From the NCBI GenBank assembly GCA_033964015.1, contig CM066923.1, positions 9,971,978 to 10,035,977 of the forward strand: a DNA stretch of 64,000 bases, read 5' to 3'. The position numbers and the translations under genes were made by a program. The stretch is from Scolanthus callimorphus (Eukaryota; Cnidaria; Anthozoa; Actiniaria; Edwardsiidae). Shown here piece after piece: positions 59,895 through 64,000 of this stretch. Position 1 is the stretch's first letter. Each line of letters starts with the position of its first letter. A model generated the notes under the pieces. The model was given only the letters and a program-made list of their open reading frames with translations, had not been told where the DNA came from and did not search any database.

Positions 59895-60378
59895 ATATCG
59901 ATGACATAGCGAATTTCGTCAAAAAGAGACCGATAAATATCGATGACATAGCGAATTTCGTTGAGAAGAGAGCAAGAGTTGCAACAATCCAATGTTTGGA
60001 AAGTTAACGGGAAGCATAACTCGTGGACAAGAAAAGTCTCCCTCTGTGTTTGCTGCGAAAGCTACTGCAAGAGAATCGCATGCTGAAGGCGAGTTATACC
60101 TACGAGAGGAAACAAATGAAATAACAGAAATATGAGTAGGGATAATCATAGCAATATGCAAGTAACCATTTCCAGCCAACTTCCTTCGTGTTTATATTGT
60201 AGGATGCTCATAGCCTGGAAGATTGCTTAGATCTGCGCAAGAAATCTCATCAGACTCGCATCGAGTTCTTAAAGAACAAGAGTCTTTGTTTTGGCTGTCT
60301 CGCGGACAATCACAGTGTACGTGGCTGCATTAAAAGAAGCGTTGTAAACTACCAAATTGCGGTAAAAGACATCCTACT
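59895..60378 (+). pseudogene. BEL gag C terminus with zinc knuckles, frame-broken
   Basis: The stretch around 60220-60370 encodes a CFGCLADNHSVRGC CCHC-type knuckle and a following CKLPNCGKRHPTVLH motif, in different frames because of an indel near 60345. Several stops occur in 60130-60200. Confidence 0.7.
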
Positions 60379-60777
60379 GTGCTGCATGATGACAACCTAT
60401 CGGCTAATAGAGCAGATCGGAACAATGCAATCGGCGATGATTCCAACAGAGAAGCAAGATCTGCACGCAACGGTTTCTGTGCTACGAAGAAGCGTTTTGT
60501 GACCGCGATGGCCGTGGTTCCCGTTAAAGTAAAGCACAAGAATAGCAACAAGACCATAGTTACTTATGCTTTTCTTGACAACGGGTCCAATACTACATTC
60601 TGTACAGAACGTCTCATGCGTGAACTCGGCATCAAAGGCGAAAAGTCAGCGCTTTCCCTAACAACAATGAGCCACGAAAATAACGTTGTGAACGGTAACG
60701 TCGTCCGCGATTTGGAAGTGTTCGACCTGAATGAAGAGCAATTCGTGGAACTGCCACTAGTGTTCTCACACGCATAA
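60379..60777 (+). CDS. BEL/Pao aspartic protease region
   Basis: The frame carries AFLDNGSNTTF, where the usual catalytic D-S/T-G appears as D-N-G, followed by LTTMSHENNVVNG. This matches the retropepsin-like region of Pao elements. The TAA at 60775-60777 arises from a frameshift; the sequence continues in another frame into the RT region. Confidence 0.75.
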   Translation: MLHDDNLSANRADRNNAIGDDSNREARSARNGFCATKKRFVTAMAVVPVKVKHKNSNKTIVTYAFLDNGSNTTFCTERLMRELGIKGEKSALSLTTMSHENNVVNGNVVRDLEVFDLNEEQFVELPLVFSHA

Positions 60778-60878
60778 TACCTGTCTCCACAGAGGATATC
60801 CCAAAGACGAATGACGTACAAAGTTGGCCTCATCTATGTGACATAAAGCTCCCCGACGTAGATGCCGAAATAGGACTG

Positions 60879-62186
60879 TTGATCGCCAGTGATGTGCCTC
60901 AAGCTTTAGAGCCTCTCGAGGTCCGCAACTGCCCCTCGAAGGGACCCTATGCTACACGAACGCGCCTTGGATGGGCCGTGAATGGTCCTCTTGATCGAAG
61001 TGGTGGACGCCATACTGTGAGCTTGATTAAAACAGATCTCGTGCTAAGCCAGCAGTTTCAAGAATTCTGCAATAGAGAATTCAATGACACCACCGATATG
61101 AAGACAGAAATGTCCAAAGAGGAGTTCCGCGCTCTTTCCATAATGGAAGAAACTGTAACCCTCAAGAAAGGCCATTATGTGATCGCACTTCCCTGGAAGC
61201 AAGAACATCCATGCTTACCAAATAACAGAGTAATGGCAGAGCACCGACTAAGGTTGTTGAGACGTCGTTTTGTGAAAGATGGTGAATTTCACGCTAAGTA
61301 TTCTGCAGTCATCCAAGATCTGCTAGAGAAAGGATATGCTAGACGAGTTCCTGATGAGATGTTGAACAGAGATGACGGTAAGGTGTGGTATTTGCCACAT
61401 CATGGTGTTTCACAACCTCTGAAGAACAAGCTGCGCGTCGTGTTTGATTGCGCTGCAAAATACAAAGGTACCTCGCTGAATGAAAACATCTTGCAAGGAC
61501 CAGACCTGACAAACAGTCTTCTTGGAGTCCTCATACGATTCCGCCAAGATAAGATAGCCATAATGGGAGATATAGAGGCTATGTTCCACCAAGTGCAAGT
61601 TCCAGAAAATGACCGCGATGCCTTTCGCTTTCTTTGGTGGCCTGATGGAGATGTCGATAATGTCCCCGCCCATTTCCAAATGACGGTACATCTCTTCGGA
61701 GCAGTCTCCTCTCCAAGTTGCTCAAACTTCGCCCTGCTAAGAACAGCAGAAGACAACCAAGAAGATTGCGACGAGAGTGTCATCGCCACCGTTAAGAACA
61801 ACTTCTACGTTGATGACTGTTTAAAGTCTCTACCAACTGTGGAAAGCGCCATTGAGCACGTCCCAAAGCTTTGCAAATTACTAAATCTTGGTGGATTTAG
61901 ATTGACGAAATGGATTTCTAATTCAAGAGAGGTAATGGATTCTATTCCCAAAGAAGAACGTGCAAAAGATATCTCTAATTTGGATCTCGGCAGAGATGCC
62001 TTGCCACTCCAAAGAGCACTCGGAGTAAAATGGAGTATAGAATCCGATAAGCTTGGTTTCCGAATAACGATTCCAGATCGTCCCGCCACTAGAAGAGGAA
62101 TATTATCCTTATTAGCTCCGTATACGACCCTCTTGGGTTCGCCTCACCGTTTGTTCTTCCAGCTAAGGTCATTCTACGCGAGCTAA
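60879..62186 (+). CDS. BEL/Pao reverse transcriptase
   Basis: RT blocks are LRVVFDCAAKYKGTSLNENI, AIMGDIEAMFHQV, FLWWPDGD and NNFYVDDCLKSL with the YVDD active site. The reading frame ends at 62186 after an indel near 62110; the RNase H domain follows in the next frame. Confidence 0.85.
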   Translation: MIASDVPQALEPLEVRNCPSKGPYATRTRLGWAVNGPLDRSGGRHTVSLIKTDLVLSQQFQEFCNREFNDTTDMKTEMSKEEFRALSIMEETVTLKKGHYVIALPWKQEHPCLPNNRVMAEHRLRLLRRRFVKDGEFHAKYSAVIQDLLEKGYARRVPDEMLNRDDGKVWYLPHHGVSQPLKNKLRVVFDCAAKYKGTSLNENILQGPDLTNSLLGVLIRFRQDKIAIMGDIEAMFHQVQVPENDRDAFRFLWWPDGDVDNVPAHFQMTVHLFGAVSSPSCSNFALLRTAEDNQEDCDESVIATVKNNFYVDDCLKSLPTVESAIEHVPKLCKLLNLGGFRLTKWISNSREVMDSIPKEERAKDISNLDLGRDALPLQRALGVKWSIESDKLGFRITIPDRPATRRGILSLLAPYTTLLGSPHRLFFQLRSFYAS

Positions 62187-64000
62187 GCCGCAAGAAACTC
62201 GATTGGGACGACGATATACCCAAGATCTATTTAGAGAGGTGGCGCAAATGGTTAATCGAGCTTCCCCGACTTGCTGAGTTTGCAACACCGAGATGCATTA
62301 AGCCACAGGACGACTCTTCGATCTCGCATGCGCAATTACATCATTTCTCAGACGCTTCTGAAATTGGCTATGGTGCTGTTTCATACCTACGGATGGTCGA
62401 TTCTGAAGGTGAAGTCTCCTGTACTTTCTTGATGGCTAAATCAAGAATCTCACCCATGAAGGCCATTACAATACCTGGACTCGAGTTGACGGCCGCCACC
62501 GTCGCCGTCCGCCTTGACAAGATGATAAGGAAGGAGTTAGAGATCGAAGTAGGTGCTTCGCGTTTCTGGACTGATAGCACATCTGTACTCCGTTACTTAG
62601 AGAATGAAGACAAAAGGTTTCACACCTTTGTTGCAAATCGTATAGCAACTATCCATGATAACTCGGTCACTTCGCAGTGGAAATTTGTTAGCACCCACGA
62701 AAATCCTGCTGACACCTGCTCACGTGGGTTAAACGTGCACGCGTTTCTCACCTGCCAGCAGTGGATCAATGGTCCAGGGTTCCTTTGGCAAGACGAAGAA
62801 GCATGGCCTCAACGTCCGAAAGGCATGGAGAAACTTGCAGATGATGATCTAGAAGTGAAGAGAGATACCATTTCGTTCGGCATAAGAGCAGATGTTGCTA
62901 TGGCACTAACAGTTGATGATCTCATTAAGCGTTTTTCATCTTGGTTAAAACTGAAGAAGACAGTTGCTTGGATCTTAAGATACAAAAGCAAACTACTCCA
63001 ATCTTTGCGAAAGAGGAAGTCTTCTGATTCTAACTTAATCCTTTCCGACACCATCGTGCCTATCCAAGTACATGAAATGAGAAATGCTGAAAGAGCCATT
63101 ATACTTTACGTGCAGAGGAAGTCCTACCTTGATGAGATACGTCTTCTAGAAAATCAGAAAAGCAACAACCAGAAACGGAAAGAAGATCTAGAAAACAAGA
63201 AAAGCAACAACCAGAAACGGAAAGAAGACGTGCCCTCCGTAGGAAAATCAAGCGGCGTGTACAAGTTGAGTCCGTTGCTTATAAATGGCTTGTTATGTGT
63301 CGGAGGACGTTTAATGGAGGCCTCCATACCAGATGCAGCGAAGCATCAAGTTCTAATTCCGAAAGATTCCCACGTGGCAACGTTGCTTATCCGCCATTAT
63401 CATGAGCTGTCAGGGCATTCGGGACGTCAGTATGTCCTTTCACTATTACGAACCAAGTATTGGATCACCAGAGCAAGCTGCACTGTAAGGCGCATCTTAT
63501 CTTCGTGCGTTTCCTGCCGCCGCAGACAAGCTCCTACCGGTTCTCAAATGATGGCCGAGCTTCCTCCAGATCGTATGTTGTTTGACAAACCTCCTTTTAC
63601 GTCGACTGGAGTCGACTATTTTGGTCCCTTTCTAGTCAAGAGAGCAAGAACCCTGGTAAAACGGTACGGGGCTATTTTCACCTGTCTTACCTCACGCGCT
63701 GTCCATATCGAGGTAGCCCACAGCTTGGACACCCATTCATTCATAAACGCACTCAGGCGATTCATGGCACGAAGAGGCCAACCCGAAATCATCAGATCCG
63801 ACAATGGTACCAATCTCACAGCTGGAGAGAAGGAACTACGCGAGGCCTTGTTAGAATGGAATCAAGAACAGATACACAATTTCCTGTTACAGAAGGAGGT
63901 CAAGTGGATTTTCAATCCGCCTTCTGGTTCTCACTTTGGAGGCATCTGGGAAAGATGTATAAGAACAACTCGCAAGATTCTAAGCTCATTAACGAGGAGC
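62111..64000 (+). CDS. BEL/Pao RNase H and integrase, open to the window end
   Basis: From about 62120 one frame stays open for some 630 codons. RNase H blocks are HFSDASEIGYGAVSYL, PGLELTAATVAV, FWTDSTSVLRYL and THENPADTCSRG. The integrase has an HHCC finger (HYHELSGHSG...CVSC) and DDE core: VDYFGPF, RSDNGTN and HFGGIWE. A 39-bp in-frame duplication (SNNQKRKED twice) lies in the linker at 63154-63231. The chromodomain or 3' LTR is beyond the window. Confidence 0.85.
   Translation, partial: MSSVYDPLGFASPFVLPAKVILRELSRKKLDWDDDIPKIYLERWRKWLIELPRLAEFATPRCIKPQDDSSISHAQLHHFSDASEIGYGAVSYLRMVDSEGEVSCTFLMAKSRISPMKAITIPGLELTAATVAVRLDKMIRKELEIEVGASRFWTDSTSVLRYLENEDKRFHTFVANRIATIHDNSVTSQWKFVSTHENPADTCSRGLNVHAFLTCQQWINGPGFLWQDEEAWPQRPKGMEKLADDDLEVKRDTISFGIRADVAMALTVDDLIKRFSSWLKLKKTVAWILRYKSKLLQSLRKRKSSDSNLILSDTIVPIQVHEMRNAERAIILYVQRKSYLDEIRLLENQKSNNQKRKEDLENKKSNNQKRKEDVPSVGKSSGVYKLSPLLINGLLCVGGRLMEASIPDAAKHQVLIPKDSHVATLLIRHYHELSGHSGRQYVLSLLRTKYWITRASCTVRRILSSCVSCRRRQAPTGSQMMAELPPDRMLFDKPPFTSTGVDYFGPFLVKRARTLVKRYGAIFTCLTSRAVHIEVAHSLDTHSFINALRRFMARRGQPEIIRSDNGTNLTAGEKELREALLEWNQEQIHNFLLQKEVKWIFNPPSGSHFGGIWERCIRTTRKILSSLTRS

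Larger units (their letters stand above)
51805..64000 (+). mobile_element. BEL/Pao LTR retrotransposon, 3' end outside the window
   Basis: Gag (54631-59894), aspartic protease (60379-60777), reverse transcriptase (60879-62186), RNase H and integrase (62111-64000) occur in BEL/Pao order. The 5' boundary is uncertain. TGGCAGCG at 51814 fits the 3' end of animal tRNA-Leu and could be the primer-binding site, with an LTR ending near 51809. If so, the leader is 2.8 kb long because of a 30-bp array. Several one-base frame breaks lie in gag and pol. Confidence 0.85.

Overview
The window is eukaryotic and most likely from a cnidarian, probably an anthozoan such as a stony coral. The evidence is metazoan genes with many short exons and GT-AG introns (AP-1 sigma, ribosomal protein S19, a CTHRC1-like collagen, a CIP/KIP CDK inhibitor, an LRR/EF-hand protein), introns packed with small inverted-repeat transposons, several LINE copies, and a BEL/Pao LTR retrotransposon. 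The species cannot be fixed from sequence alone.

Layout. 1-5163 (+): three exons of a large Cys-rich protein of a family I cannot name, cut by the window start. 8373-8672 (-): a 99-residue CIP/KIP-type CDK inhibitor. 10.4-15.7 kb: three nested insertions, with an outer inverted-repeat element holding a PIF/Harbinger-like element, which holds a decayed APE-type LINE. 16.1-23.9 kb (+): the AP-1 clathrin adaptor sigma gene, with a second decayed LINE in intron 2 and three candidate alternative last exons. 24-27 kb: inverted-repeat elements, including an 86-bp perfect palindrome. 27.8-28.8 kb (+): an intronless unknown protein, possibly a beta-propeller. 28.9-31.0 kb: a 2-kb element whose long inverted ends are made of a minisatellite and which holds further nested MITEs. 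31.6-37.5 kb (+): ribosomal protein S19, complete but one base out of frame between exons 2 and 3. 38-39.4 kb: a MITE split by another element built from inverted arrays. 40.3-42.4 kb (-): a four-exon CTHRC1-like secreted collagen; directly upstream is a 72-bp minisatellite in which nearly every unit carries an RFX X-box-like palindrome. 46.4-47.9 kb (-): an LRRC74-like LRR/EF-hand protein whose stop codon lies in a minisatellite. 50.87 kb: a damaged tRNA-Lys(CTT). About 51.8-64 kb (+): a BEL/Pao retrotransposon running off the window, with a roughly 55-copy 30-bp array in its presumed leader and a 24-copy 46-residue repeat inside gag.

The host genes are unrelated housekeeping, cell-cycle, matrix and putative ciliary functions, and no operon-like logic is visible. 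The unifying theme is mobile and tandemly amplified DNA shaping gene architecture. The strongest leads are the X-box minisatellite at the CTHRC1-like promoter, the three AP-1 sigma last exons, the amplified gag domain, the apparent S19 frame defect and the nested transposons. Family calls and splice sites were made by eye and need transcript and homology support.
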